Assembly: GCA_030490835.1 (NCBI GenBank)
Contig: CM059971.1
Coordinates: 59,568,012-59,632,011 of the forward strand
Direction of reading: 5' to 3'
DNA length: 64,000 bases
From: Annona cherimola
Taxonomy: Eukaryota; Streptophyta; Magnoliopsida; Magnoliales; Annonaceae
Numbering within the stretch: position 1 is the stretch's first letter; each line of letters opens with the position of its first letter. The notes beneath the pieces were generated by a model. The model saw only the letters and a program-made list of their open reading frames with translations. It did not search any database and was not told the DNA's origin. Shown here piece after piece: positions 11,701 to 26,700 of the stretch. A program made the translations under genes and the position numbers.

Positions 11701-14700
11701 AATAAGCACTATTTTAAATGCAAAACCCATCATGATCAACATCAAATCATTTAGAATTGAATGCCATGTAGACTTCACATCTTCCTTTAAGTCTTTGAAA
11801 ATTTGAAACCTTCTTAGCATGTGGATTTTTTTTTTACCACCAGTCTCAGCAAATTCAAGTGAATCATCAACTTTCCTTTGGACATGACCAGTCAAATATG
11901 TGATGGCAGAATAACTTCTCCTTCCCACAGATGCAGGGCTTTTCTTCCACAAAGTCCTTAACAACATCCAACTGTTGATGTTTTGATCCGCCAATAGTTT
12001 TCATGTCCGAATGTTCAATGAAATGTTCAGCTGCTGATATATGCAACCTTCTTTCTACTTTATGGTGTGTTTGGCAATCCCAAAAACATGTCAACCTAAA
12101 ACTTTTTACTCTTTACAACTACTATATTTTTCAATTATTTCTCTATATGTTCTAATATAACTATCTTACTGTTCAATCATTTCTCCACAATTACTCATAC
12201 AACTACCTATCTATTTTAACATTATTGTTTTTATTCCTCATTATTACTCATATTATACCGACTTGTAATCTAGTGCACCCAGGTGCAAATATCCATTTTT
12301 AATTTGTTTTTAAAAATCTTTTTATACAACTGTTAATATAAGTGTATTTAACACGCATATCAAGTTTTACCATTTTTGGGGATTTGTCAATAATTTTTTT
12401 GGATTACGAAAATGCCACTGATTTTAAAAAATCCAAAAAAAATATATACAAATCTTCAAAAATGGTAAAACTTAAAACGCATGTTAAATACACTTAGATT
12501 AACAAGTGTATAAAAAAATTTCAAAAAAAAATAAAAGAAAATAGGTTAAATACACCTGGGTGCATTTAAAAATATTTCTATCATATCATATCATTTCTCC
12601 ATTTTTCAAAACATTATTACAACAAAAACTTTTCTTTCCAAACTTACTTTTATAAACTCAACTAGGTTTGCAATTGGGATTGAAGTTGAGAATGGCTTGC
12701 TAGAAATTTTGTTTGATTTTCTTCCATTTGAATTTTTCTTGTAAAGCTAAGCTGTCATTACAAACTATTTTTTTTTGGCTTTTCATTTTTAAGACGATTC
12801 TTTTCTAAAATTTGAAGATGATGCAAGGTTTTACTCTAATAAGTAGTTGACATACAATAAAAAATGAAGAGCAGAAACTTATATGAGTTAGCTAAAGAAA
12901 TCTTACTTGGGGTGTGTTTGTTATTCTATAAATATGTCAATCTAAAACTTCTCACTTTTCATAACTATCATATTTTGTGATGATTTCTTCACATCTTCCT
13001 ATATAACTACCCTATTTGTCGATATTTCTCCACAACTACTCATACAACTACTCTATCTATTTAACTTTGTTCTCTTTACTTGTAAACATTACCCCTATCA
13101 TATCATATCACTTCTCCTATTTCAAAACCTTTTACGCCAAAAACTTCTCTTTCAAAAGTTTAATCGAATACAAAATGCACCCTTATAGAGAATAAACAAT
13201 ACTCTACACAATCATGATTCTAATAAAACCTAACTAAAAGAAACAATCTAAATCGTCCATCAAAAAAAATATACGAAATCCCTATGGGCTTGTCCAAGAC
13301 CTAAGGATGGGATAAGGATGTCGAATGGAAAAAATGTTGTTGTGTGCCAAAAATAAGAAAAAATGTTTAAGAATTTAGAAAAGCTATATAGAAAATGGGA
13401 AAAGTAAATTTCTATTTTTTAGAAATGAGAAATTCTATCTCATTCTCGTCTCATCCGAGTTTTCCAATAAAAAACTTCAAATTAAGCATTCCTAAAATTA
13501 AATAATATCTAATTTAAATGCAAAACCTCCATCATGTTCTGCATCATTTTTTACCACATTTGTTTGTATCTTGAACTTAATATGAAATTTAATTGAAAAT
13601 TTTCTGTTTATTTTCTTATTATCTGACAAATTTCTCAATAAAGACAATATCATCTCCAATGAAAGTAATAATATCTTTATAATGGGGCACTGATATATTC
13701 TTAATTACTAGTGAAAGGAATCCCAGTAATTACTACCAGGGTATCTTGCATGAGGACTACCAGCATTTAATATGTAGAAACCATTGGATTTTCGAACAAA
13801 TGATTAATGACTGTACGAGATCTACTTGAGTGAAGATGTGGATATGTAAATAATTTCTTAGCAAATCAGCTCTTGTAATGGAATAGGTGATGTAGGATGG
13901 GTAGAGAAGAAAATAGAAGAAAGAGGAAGGGACCTCTAAAGAGATGAGAATAGAAGAAGGAAGGTAAAAGGAGTAGAAGAATAAGGGGAAAGATAAAGAA
14001 AAGAGGAGTAGAAGGGAAAAAAACCAAGAGATACTTCTTTATAATTCTCAAAACTGATGCCCCTTTAGAGCTTACAAGGGTTGTATTTATAGGTAAACAT
14101 ACCACCTAATCATAACAAATGAAATCCTTCTAGAAAAAGAAATTGTATATTTTAAGTAAACTTCTTAAGGAAGTAAACTTAAAATAGATATATGCTTATT
14201 TTAAACAGATTCTAAAATATCCTAAGAAAATCTTTCTAGAAAAGGAAATTATATATTTTAAGTAAACTTCTCAAGGAAGTAAACTTAAAATATATATGCT
14301 TATTTTAAACAGATTCTAAAATATTCTAGGAGATCTTCTAAATATATCTAGAAGATCTTCCAAAATAGAAATAAACATCTTAAAACAATCTAAACCCAAA
14401 TTTATGAAAATATCTTCACGTCCCGCATTATTCTCTCTGACTTGGAAAAAACTCGTCCTCGAGTTTTGCAATGAACTTTCTTCAACTTCGATGAAAAGTA
14501 ACAATGTAATTCAACACTTTGGAATGACATCTTGTTAGTCGACTAAGGCTTTGTCACCGAAGTTGCAACTTCTGTTCTAATGAGCTTTCTGAAATTTTTT
14601 GAAATTATTGTAACCTTCGTATTTTTCTGAAAATAGACCTTTTTGAAATTTCTTAAAATTGAAGGAGACTTGTAATTTCAAAAAAGTCAGAGGCCTGTTG

Positions 14701-17700
14701 TAATTGCTGAAAAGTCTAGGACAGTTCTGCAATATTTTTTTGGAAACTAAGGGGCAGTTTTGCAAAATTTCAGAAATTGTGAACAGATTTTCCAATGTCA
14801 GCTAGCACAGGGGCTTCTAGAAATATTTGGTTTGTGCTTTTTGAAAATTTCTGAATCAATGATGTCTTGGCAAAAGCTAGGAAGTGGAAGGGCTGGTTTG
14901 AAAATCTCCAAAAGTTAGATGGCAACTTGTCCTTGAGGCAGCTCTGGAAAAAGCTGAAATTTCCACCAAGCTCTAGAATTTGTCTGTTGAGGTCCAATCT
15001 TGCCAAGTTTAGCAAGAGACAACTTGAAAGTGATTTCAGCAACTTCTTAGAAGTATCTTTGCGATGACCAACAGGTTGTTGTAATGGCAGCAGTAGGTAG
15101 TATCAAACAGCTATAGAATGGACAGCAATGATAGCACCAGTTCGTGGATAGCAAACAACAATAGAATGGACAGCAGTGATTTGTAGACGCCAGCAGTTCG
15201 TGGACAGCAAAATGACAATAGAAATTGGGTGAAATAGTACCAGGTTTGGCTTTGATACCAATTGATGTAGGATGGGTAGAAAAAGAAAATAGAAGAAAGA
15301 GGAAGGGACCTCTAAAGAGATGAGAATAGAAGAAGGAAGGTAAAAGGAATAGAAGAATAAGGGGAAAGATAAAGAAAAGAGGAGTAGAAGGGAAAAAAAC
15401 CAAGAGACACTTCTTTATAGTTCTCAAAACTGATGCCCCTTTAGAGCTTACAAGGGTTGTATTTATAGGTAAACATACCACCTAATCATAACAAATGAAA
15501 TCCTTCTAGAAAAAGAAATTGTATATTTTAAGTAAACTTCTTAAGGAAGTAAACTTAAAATAGATATATGCTTATTTTAAACAGATTCTAAAATATCCTA
15601 AGAAAATCTTTCTAGAAAAGGAAATTGTATATTTTAAGTAAACTTCTTAAGGAAGTAAACTTAAAATATATATGCTTATTTTAAACAGATTCTAAAATAT
15701 TCTAGGAGATCTTCTAAATATATCTAGAAGATCTTCCAAAATAGAAATAAACATCTTAAAACAATCTAAACCCAAATTTATGAAAATATCTTCACGTCCC
15801 GCATTAATAGGTCATGGTGATTTCCTCAAGAATCAACTTTTCTATATACAATCTCATCATTTGACATTCTAGGGAGTGCATATTTATTGTTTTGAATCAA
15901 AATCATCAAATAAACTGTGACTCAAAAATAGACATCTCAAATCTTTAGTATCTACTGCAAATTATCGCAAGAACAGTGGGAAACAGAACCATTTCAACTC
16001 TTGGTTTCTGCTCTAGGGGGTGAGGCTTCTTCATGCTCGCCATATATTCAGGATTAGGAGTAAAAGAATAGGCGCAACAGTGGCTTTAGCCTAGTGGTAG
16101 CACATTCAGGCATGAGTTCCTAAGGTCCAGGAATCAAAGCCCTGTGACAACTAAGTATAGGGCCATGGACCCTGTGACATAATATTAAAAAAAAAAAAAA
16201 AAGAAAGAAAGTAAAGCACAAGCCTTTTACTAGTAAATTAAACACATTAATAATATGGCTCCTAAAATTACCTTTTCTGAAATCCAGACCCCTTGAATCA
16301 AAGAATGACTTGGCCCTGATGGCATTTTCAATGGTAAGAATTGGCGCGCTCACATCCTTGTATTTAACTTCAACAATCTCAGCAGCTGATTTTGCAATAT
16401 CCTGCATGAAAAAATCATCGCAATACTTATTTGGAGGCTACAAGTTAATGGATCCAAAATCATATAATGGTATCAGGCAAATGACTGAAATAGAAACCCC
16501 AATGCCTATACAGCTTTTCTAAATAATCTGGACCATTGCAATTTTTAGTTGATTATTACTTCTTACAATGGACCATTTACAACAAAACCCACCCCCAAAC
16601 CCAACAAAAGAACTCACTAGGACACAAAATATTTGTAGGGCTTCTTGGGAAACAAAATATTGTATGAGATGTAGAAAAAGCAAACAGTAGCCTGGTATGT
16701 TTCCATATATATAGAGTCAACTGTTTATTGCACCATTTTTGTTGAGCATGAACTACGCTCTCAGTAGTCTCTTATGTCTTATATCTTCTCAATTGCTTCT
16801 ATCCATAGCTTCTTGGCCCTTCCTCCCGTTCTCTTATGACCTTCTATTTTAATAATCTTGACTCTCCTAACCCATGACATTTTAGGCCTACATTTAACAT
16901 GCCCCGACCTCCTTAGTCTACTTTCCATCTTTTTATTACCTATTGGTTTCATCTTTAGATTGTCTCAAATTACTTCACTTCTAATTTTATCTTTTCCTAT
17001 TTTACCATTCATCCATCTTTATTTTCTCATTTCTACTACAGTCATTATATGCATACGAGGTTCTTCATATGCCTGAGATTCTGCTTGACAAAGCATGGCT
17101 AGTCTGACTACTATGTCAAATTTTGTTTTCCCTTGATTTAATCAGAACTGAATGTTCACATAAAATTATTCATCACTTTTCCATTCTGCTTGAATTTTAT
17201 TGACAATATCTTTGTCAATTTGTCCACTTTCTTGAAATATTGCTTCTAAGTACCTAAAGTGACAAATTGTTAGTAATACTTGATTTGAAACCTCAATTGG
17301 TTTCTCAACCATATGCTGTTAAATTTGCACTTCATGTATCTGGTTTTTGGTTTGATCCCCTTAGTTTTTCTTCAAAATTTTAAATATTAAATTATTTTAG
17401 GAATTGGATTATGTAATTTAACGCACAATTTAGAACATCCCTTTTCTATCATCCTGCATACCATTACGATTTGGATGGTGCTAGATGGTGCTAGAATTTT
17501 CCCCATTACATACAAAGGAGCATCGTATTGAGTTTTACAATGACACTAGATAAATTGAAAGTGTCTTAAGGCATGTTTGAGAATGGGTAGAAGTGGGAAC
17601 AGGGAAGTGAGAATGGAAAAATTTTAGAAAAGTGTGAAAGTTGTATGATGTGATAGGGGAAAAGTAAGAATAGATAGCATAATTGTGTGAAAATGATTAG

Positions 17701-20700
17701 AATGTAGAGGTAATAATAGAAAAAGCAAGGTAGTTAAGCAGTCAAGATGTCAAATCAACGTGAGAAAAGGTGTAAGGAGAAGTGGGAAAGTGGGGAACCA
17801 CTTTTGTGTTTAACAAATGATTTAATATCTTATTCCCATCCCCTAATTCTATCTCATCCTACCTAAAGCTTAACTTTTACATCCTTTCTCATTTTCTTGA
17901 AGTAATCAGATTTTTCTTCTACTTCTCTCCACCTGTGCTACATCGCCAATACTCTTGCAAAATTAGTGGGTGACATGCAAGCAATAAGGAATTGTCCATC
18001 AAAAGAATGCACTGTAATGAAATTAAAGCATCCAGATGGGGAAATTGGCTTATAGGATCATTTTTGACATGTTGAACATTGAATGCCATGACACCATATT
18101 TTAACTAGTTAATCTGTTGATTGGTTGCTATCTAGTAGGATAGACGTAAAAAATAAATAATTCATCATGTTTGGAAAGATCATGTCCAAACAATCAATAA
18201 GATTGTAATTCAATAGGCTTGTAACCTTAGGAATCCATGACACACATTGGTTTGGAAAATTTAGACACTCATGTCTGTGCACAGGTGTGTTTTTGCATCA
18301 TATTCACCCACAACGTTCAGCAACTTGAATTTTAAAATTAAGAAAAATGGAAAATTCTAAAAAACTAAATCTCGAAATCCCTAAATTAGAATTTAACATA
18401 TAAGAACCAGAAAAGTCAATGCACTACCTTGGTTACTGCCACAACTAAGCCTAAAGCTTGGCCATGATATTTCACCTTCTTAGAAGAAAAAACAGTCTCC
18501 ACTTCACTGCATCATGCACAAAGACCACCTAAAAGTTAAAATAACTTCCATCTAATTCCCTACAACAAGTTGTAGAGTCCAGATAGAACACAGTGGTCTA
18601 ATATACTATAGATCTACCACAGAAACTTCCAAAGAACCAAGAACCAAGAACCATCCTTTATTGGTTAACACAAAGCAGAAACATAGGCAAACGAATTTTT
18701 TGGAGATTCAGATAACATAAGCAACTCATCCTTTCAAATATGCAAAAGGTGAAAAGACAATTATCATTATTCCACGAACTCTTATGATCTTAATTTGGCT
18801 TCTTATGTTTTCTTCTTTTGCCAGAAGACATGTTAGCGAGTTTCATTAATAGAAGCTACATAAATATAGAATAAAATAAGCCTCCCATGTGAAAGTTATG
18901 CTTCTAAATTGTAAAAGAGATACATCTGGTTTCTTTAGCTCTGGCAAAGATTCAAAAACCCATATAATAACCTTGGCAAAGGCTACAAACAACTATTTTG
19001 ACATTTCTAAATCCAGTATTTAATCAACACACATCTATGTAATTTCCTGAGGGATTTGTTACGATTAATACATCTATTGCCTAACATAGCCACCATAAAA
19101 TATGAATGTTTAACAGTCTCAGTTTCAAGCAAAAGGGTGTTCCCTGAATTGCAATCTGTGGCAGAACTCTCTTGAATTAGATTGCCATGACTTTACCAGA
19201 AGTATCCGAGCATATACCTAAGGATCATGCACAAATTAAACTTCTTGCATACAAAATGGCATAAAAAAATTCTCTTTATTACGATGTAGAAAACAGATTC
19301 CTGAACAAAAGCCATAAGGGGAAAAAGAGGGGCATTGGATCCCTGGTAATATTGGTCTTTGCTCGGAATCTCAATGAAAGGTTTTTGTTTCTTAAAGGAG
19401 GCAAATGGAAAAAAATAATAATAAAATCTAGCAGTAGGGTATTTTAAAGATGATGCTTTCAAAATCAATTCCAAAGAGATTCATCCTTTGTTGGCTGATG
19501 ACACACTTGACATTGTTGCAATATCCAGAGGCAGAGACAGTGTCTGCTGAAAGAAAAGCTAAGACACCAGTGACTGCAAGAGCCTTCGTAGGGTCGATTG
19601 ACTCAATATCAGCATTAGCAACTGACGAGAGCACATATACTGCATGTAGGCTAATGAATTTTAAGTCATCTAAGTACTCAATTTCTCCAGTTGCCTGCAG
19701 AAGAGTAAGAAATCTCAAAGTCAGCTTCTAAACTTCAGTTAAATTTAGAATGCACAATGGGATGCTCCAACACCTAAATTAGATTTGCTAACATAATGAT
19801 AAAAGAAAATAAGGTGGCAGGCATACTGTTTCTAAGTAGGGACATGATCAGGTTTGTGAAGCAGATACATGCAATTAGGGGCATGATCAAGCATTGCATG
19901 GGTTATCTTGTTGCACTTTAAGAGCTCAACATGGTGAGTAACGCCAAGGCACTGCCATGCACGTAGATTAACCAAGGGATTGCCATATGGCTTACCAAAA
20001 ATAAAAAGGGATTGCCATAGGCATGCATTATCTTGTGAAGGTTATAGTGATAGCTTTGAGAGAATGATATATGTCTTGACTGCTCCTTATTTAAACCTTC
20101 AAGGTGATTTAACAAATGATTACCCCTCTAAGATTTCCTTCACTCATTTCATAGAAGTTAGAAAAGTTTAATCAATTTTAGAAGCACCAGTGAACCAAAT
20201 TGCCACTACTAAAAAAGTTTCTTTTGCCCCTTCTCTGACCAACTTTCAATTCTAATTAAATTTTGAACTTTTTTGTTTCAGTCTTTTGTTCCTTTTCAGT
20301 GAGTTAATAAAAGATATAACTTAAAATGCTACATATTTTTCTGCAGATACTATGTTAATTTTGGGGATATAACATAAAAATATCCATCACGCTAGTTCTT
20401 AATATCAATAACACAACAAAACCATAAAAGTTAACATTATTCAGCAGTTGCATGTTCTGATTAGAAATGATCCATCAAAGAAGGGTAGAAATTAGACTAG
20501 ATTCTAATCAAGGTATGATCAGTCCCATTCTTGTAGACGTTATTTGATAACTCTATCAAAATGGAGTTAATTTGCGTAATTCCGACACTAGAAATTAGCA
20601 TATTCAAGAAACTTAGAATTGTGTTCAAATAAATTTTGCATGATATTTAGATGTTTAAGTTGTGCTTAAGTCCATTCACATTTTTAAGATTTTAAGCGTG

Positions 20701-23700
20701 TTTGCATTAATATTAGTATATTAGAATTCATGTACATTTGGGACAATGATTCTCATTTTGATTTTGTATTTTTCAGATGAAGAATGACAGTTTTGAGGAT
20801 TGGTGAATCAAGGACAAGCTGGCAAGCACACTTGAGGAGATGAAGATTGCACAACAAATTCCAGCAAGGAAGGTGCTGCAGCCCTGGCATTCAAGTGGAA
20901 GAAGAAGGCATGTTGGGGTCGCAGCCCCGATGAATGATGATTCAAATTTTCCGTATTCTTTATGTTGTGTCTAGGTTGGGTGAACACTTATACAGAAGGG
21001 TAATATTATAACATTTGGAGAATCTTTTGAACCCTATGAGAGGAAACATAAGGCATAGAACAACTTCGGAGGAGTCAAAGGCTGGTATAGCTAGAATGAA
21101 ATTAAAACCTAAGCCTCGTCCACAAGCTTATAGAGTTGCATATGTAGATAAAACTTTATCATCTATCAATGAGAGATGTCTAGTCCCAATCAAAATTGCA
21201 AATTATGAGGATCAAATTTGGTATGATGCCCTTTCGATGAATGTACCATATGTTATACTTAGTCGTCCTTGACTAGTTGATATAAATGTCATATGCTATG
21301 GGAAATCAAATATATATCTCATTAGACCAGATGGAAAATCAATTCTTTTGAAACCAGTTAAACCATTAAATAGAGAAACAATGCAAAAGAAAATTTCACC
21401 CATTGAGACCCCAAAGAGACCATTGCACATTCTAACTAATAAAAATTTTGAAAAAGAGAGTATAGAATCTGGTGGTGTTTTAATGTTAGTTGGAAAGTCT
21501 GAGTCTAAAGTCCTTATAGGTGAATCTATTGTTCAATCCCATGAAATTATTGGTCTCTTGAAGGAATTTAAGGTTGTCGTCCCTAATGAGTTACCTAACG
21601 AGCAACCACCTATGCGGAATGTACAGCATAACATTGATTTGATTCTAAGATCTCGATTGCCTAATTTGCCTCATTACTAAATGGATCTTAAGGAACACGC
21701 TGAGCTCAAACAGCAAATGGATGATTTGATCAAAAAAGGTTTCATTCGTAAAAGCTTGAGTCCATGTATTGTACCTGTTTTATTAACTCCAAAAAAGATG
21801 GATCATGATAATGTGTGTCGACAACTGAGAAATAAATTAAATATCGATTTCCAATACCTAGACTTGATGATATGCTGGATCAAATGGCTAGCTCATAATG
21901 GTTTTGTAATGTCAATCATAGAAGCAGATACAACCAAATTCTAATTAGAACTAATGATAACTGTAAAACTGTATTTAAGACTCAACACAGATTATATGAA
22001 TGGTTAGTAATGTCATTTGCATTATCAAATTCTTCTAATACTTTTATGAGGGCAATTACTCAGATTTTACAACCATTCCTTGGAAAAAATTTTGTTGTCT
22101 ATTTTGATGATATTTTGATTTATAGTCATTATAAGAAAGAACATCTCGACCATGTGAGGAAAGTTCTTGAAACTCTTCACATTTAGAAACTGTTTGTTAA
22201 TTTTAACAAATGTGTTTTTATGCAAATGGAGGTTATTTTTTAAGATTTGTTGCTTCAGTCAATGTTTTAGCAAGGGAGACTTCAAAGATGAGTACTACTA
22301 AAAATTCATAACATTTGTAGTTTTCACGGATTAACGAGTTTTTATATGCATTTTATTAGAGGATTTAGCACCCATGACAGAATGCATGAGAGGAGATACG
22401 TTATAATGGTCCAAGTCTACATCTAAAGCATTCAATGAATTAAGAAAAAGATGACTAAAGCACCTGTGTTGCAATTTCCTAATTTTTCTAAAAATTTTAA
22501 GGTTTCATGTAATACTTCTCGAGTAGGTAAAAGAAGTGTGTTAAGTCGAGAGCATCATCCCATTGCATATTTTAATGAAAAACTCAATGCAGTTAGGCAA
22601 AAATATTCCATTTATGATAAAGAATTTTATGCTATAGAGCAAGCATTGAAGTATTAGAGACATTATCTGTTATCTCAAGAATTTGTACTGTATCATCAAG
22701 CTTTAAGATATTTGAATCATAGCCTAAACTCAATTCAAAACATGTCAAGTGAATCAAGTTTCTTCAGCAATATACTTTGTCATTAAACATCATGCTAGTA
22801 TTGATAATAAATTTGCAGATGCCCTCAGTCGTGTTGCAGTCCTTCAGATTATAAGTGTTTTCTTAATTTGGAAATACATGCAGGTGGCATAGCAGCACAT
22901 TTTAGTAGAGATAAAACTACAGCCCTGGTTCAAGAAAAATTCTATTAGCCTTCCATCAAAGGGATGTCGCTAGGGTTGTGTCTATGTATCAAACATGTCA
23001 AATGGCAAAGGCAAAGGCAAAAAAAAAAAAGATGGGGTTGTATACACTTTTACCAGTGCCGCATACTCCTTGGAAAGATATTAGAATAGATTTTGCTCTT
23101 AGTTTGCCTAGAACTTCTAGAAGGTATGATCCTATTCTTGTTGTGGTTGATCAATTTTCAAAAATGACTCATTTTATACCTTGTCAAAAAACTACTGACG
23201 CTTCCTATGTGACAAAATTATTCTTCAATAAGATTGTTAAACTTCATCAGTTATCTTCCACCATTATGTAAGACAGAGATGTCTATTTGCGAGTTATTAT
23301 TGGAAAACTTTGTAAAACTTTCTGGCACTAAACTGAAATTTTCTTCTGCCTTTCATCCGAAGACTGATGGTCAAATCGATATTGTTAATTGAAGTTTGGA
23401 AGATTTATTTAAGTGTTTAGTAAGTGAGCACATAAGAATTTGGGACTCTACAAGAAAGTCCCCATTTAAAATTGTCCAAGTTTATACTCCTCGTATTCCA
23501 ATTGATCTTGTTCCTTTACTACTTGATATTCATGTCTCTGCTTCTATCAATTCATGTGCTCAACATATTCATGAGGTTCATGCTACTTGAAAAAGAAAAA
23601 ATGCACTTAGTAATGACACTTATAAGAGGGCTACAGATACTCACTATTATAAATTTAATGAAGGTCATTATGTTACGGTTCATATGCGGCCTAAACAATT

Positions 23701-26700
23701 TCCTAAAAAATTTTTTGAAAATTTGCATGCACAAGCCAATAGTCTTTTCCGAATTCTTCAAATGATTGGACCAAATGCATATATTCTTGATTTTCGACAG
23801 ATATTGGAATTAGATCAACATTCAATGTGAACAATTTAATACCCTATACAGGCATCATCGAGCCTCCTTAGTTGCCTGCAAGTATACCAAGTCAACGAGC
23901 TTCATCGTCTAATCCTACACCAATTCTACCTCAACCTCCAATTATATCTCCAAATCAGACTAAAAGAATTCTCCAAGACGAGATTATTACTTCTCCTCAG
24001 GCAATTATCATAGGTATCTCATTCAGTAGAAGAACAAACCACATGTCAATGTAACTTGGCTATCTGAAGATGAATTTCAAAATTTAGATCTAGATTTACT
24101 TGAACGTTATCATCAAGATAACTGTCTAGAGGTGAGTTATTTTTAGCCAGGGAGAATTGATGGAGACCATGTTGACACCGCCCACTCCGTGCGTATTCGA
24201 GGCAACAGTAGAAATTAGGGTTTATTTTTATGAACAATTTAAATTATTGATTTTTATTTTTAGTTATTTATTGGATCACAAGTTACTTGTTGTAAAAATC
24301 GGTTTAGTTCGCAAGTTTACTTGTAAAGCAAGATTGCAACTTGTGTAAGATATCGTTTTCTTATTACTTAAGTTGTCTTTCTTTTGATAATTGATTGAGA
24401 TTTTTCCTTCCCTAAAATTCTCTTCTACAACTCTCTTCTAATTTTCTCACCTCTAATTTTTCTAATTCCTTCCTCTTTCTTATTTCTTCTTCCTTGCTCA
24501 TCCTGTATCACCTAGATTCATCCATTCATGAATGTTCATTAGCTCCTCTTGTTTAGAATTAGAATAGCTTTTCTATTATTTTTATTCTTTTTTTGTTTTA
24601 TTTTTTCATGTGAGATATAATATTATCTGGATAATATTATAGCATGTTAATTTTGGTACTCAACATTACTTTTAGAAAGTTAGTCCTCGTAAGAACGATC
24701 TTTATTCATCATTGTATTATTTGAATGAGGTGTATACTTGTGTTGCAGAAAATCCCTATCATTCTTCCAATGACATATTGTTCTAGCGACACACAGCAAC
24801 AGGTGGCCTTCTGCTCAATTTCTAATATCATGAAGGCTTGATTAGTTGCATTATGAGAGATGTTCTTCCCATGGCGTAAAGAAGACAAGTACGCATTCCA
24901 CTAATGTTTCAATTTCCCTTCCCAAATTATGTATCACAATTCACATCTATATACAAAATCAGGAAGCATGAGTATAAAAAAAAACTTTATAAGAATTAAA
25001 TAAGTTCTTTAATTTATGTTTGCAAAACATATTAAGGCAAACTAATTTTACTTGCAAAGCAATGTTATCATTAATATCATATGGTTCCAAACACAATATT
25101 TGCTTAATTTAACATAATCAATTTTAGATTCCTAACTTTAACAGTACCAAGACAGAGAAAAAAAAAAGAGGTCGAATATATTGAAAATATAAAATTAAAA
25201 AAATCAACTACATATCCTTCAGTATCTAAAAAAACTTTACGAGAATTAAATAAGTTCTTTAATTTATGTTTGCAAAACATATTAAGACAGACTAATTTTA
25301 CTTGCGAAGCAATGTTATCATTAATATCATATAGTTCCAAACACAATATTTGCTTAATTTAACATAATCAATTTTAGATTCCAAACTTTAACAGTACCAA
25401 GAAAAAGAAAAAAAAAAAAAAAAAGAGGTCAAATATATTGAAAATATAAAATTAAAAAACTCAACTGGATATCCTTTGGTATCTAAAAATAACATGTTTA
25501 AGTTGGCTCACAAGCACATTCTGTCATTCATCTAATTGGTGGGCCTACCTGTGCAGCAGAAGCAAGTTTGGGAAGAGGCAACGAAACTGGGTACTCAGAA
25601 GCATCTCCCTGTTTTCAACCCAGATTAAGTAAAAGGATACAAAAATGTGGAATAATGAACTCACTTAAATACTCTCGAATCAACATGTCCATACCTGATC
25701 AAAGCTAATTGTCCCAGATGAGATAGGCCTCTCAATCTGTAATCATAGTCCTCATTCAGTAAAGAGTATATGCAAAACAGAATATAAAACAACATTCAAA
25801 GAAGATGTACCTGAGTAACCAGTGACAAAAGATTGCTGGGAATCGTATCCTTGGGATAGGTAGAAAGTATGAAATAGTAGAAGTAGTAGTTCACTAACAA
25901 AGAGCGGTACTTCTTTTGGCCAAATGAAGTATCATGAAAAAGCTCCTCCTGCAACTGGGAGAGACACATCCCAAACACCTAAAAGCACCATATATGTCAA
26001 CATTACTAGGATATGTCAATCTCCTTTGAAACAATTAACTGATCTGAGACAGACAGATTCTCTATTAGAGAGAGTGAGAAAGAGAGATGCACAGGCATTC
26101 ATTGACATAGTCATGCCTAAATTAGGGCTCATTTATTTTTAGAGATTTTATATTTGAGATTTTGTAGAATTTATTTTGAGAATTGAGTTTGCAAAAGTGT
26201 TCAGCACAGAGACCAACTCGATGGTTGGTTTGGATTACAGGTTTTTTTTTAATTGAACGTTATCCCTGCATGCATCCCCTCAGGATGTGGATTTCCTTAG
26301 AAATTTCTTCAATTTCGGAAAATAGTGAATAGAAGGTAAAACTAATGTGTCAACATTGAAGCCACGAGTGATTGTTCCTAAGACATTATAATAAGAAGAG
26401 GAATTTCACCTTTAAATCATTATAAGATTTCCCAGCAAGTAGGATTTCAGTCTTCTTAGCACGTTGTGGATATGGCTTAATACCCCCAAAAACAATTATT
26501 GGTCGGGACAAGACTACACCTGCATAAAAATAACCTAATCGTTGTTATGCCTGCATTGATATGTAAATAAACTAGCAAATTAGAGCAAGAGAACTAACAA
26601 TTAAGTTTCTAAAGGCAAAACCCTCCTAGAGATTGACTAACAACATTTTTGTATGAACTCATCAATTACATTATAGATATCATTTGGTGGCATATGCCTA

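Larger units (their letters stand above)
13888..15806 (-). mobile_element. TRIM-like non-autonomous LTR retrotransposon
   Basis: Two direct repeats of about 543 bp (13,888-14,430 and 15,263-15,806) flank an internal region of about 830 bp with no recognisable gag or pol. On the minus strand the 5' LTR is followed after two bases by TGGTATCAAAGCC, close to the initiator-Met tRNA primer-binding site (usually TGGTATCAGAGC). The internal region ends in purine-rich AGTCAGAGAGAA just before the 3' LTR. AATAGGT flanks both ends (13,882-13,888 and 15,806-15,812), a target-site duplication whose exact edge is ambiguous by a base or two. The LTRs differ at only a few positions, so the insertion is fairly young. 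Lies in intron 11. Confidence 0.88.
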
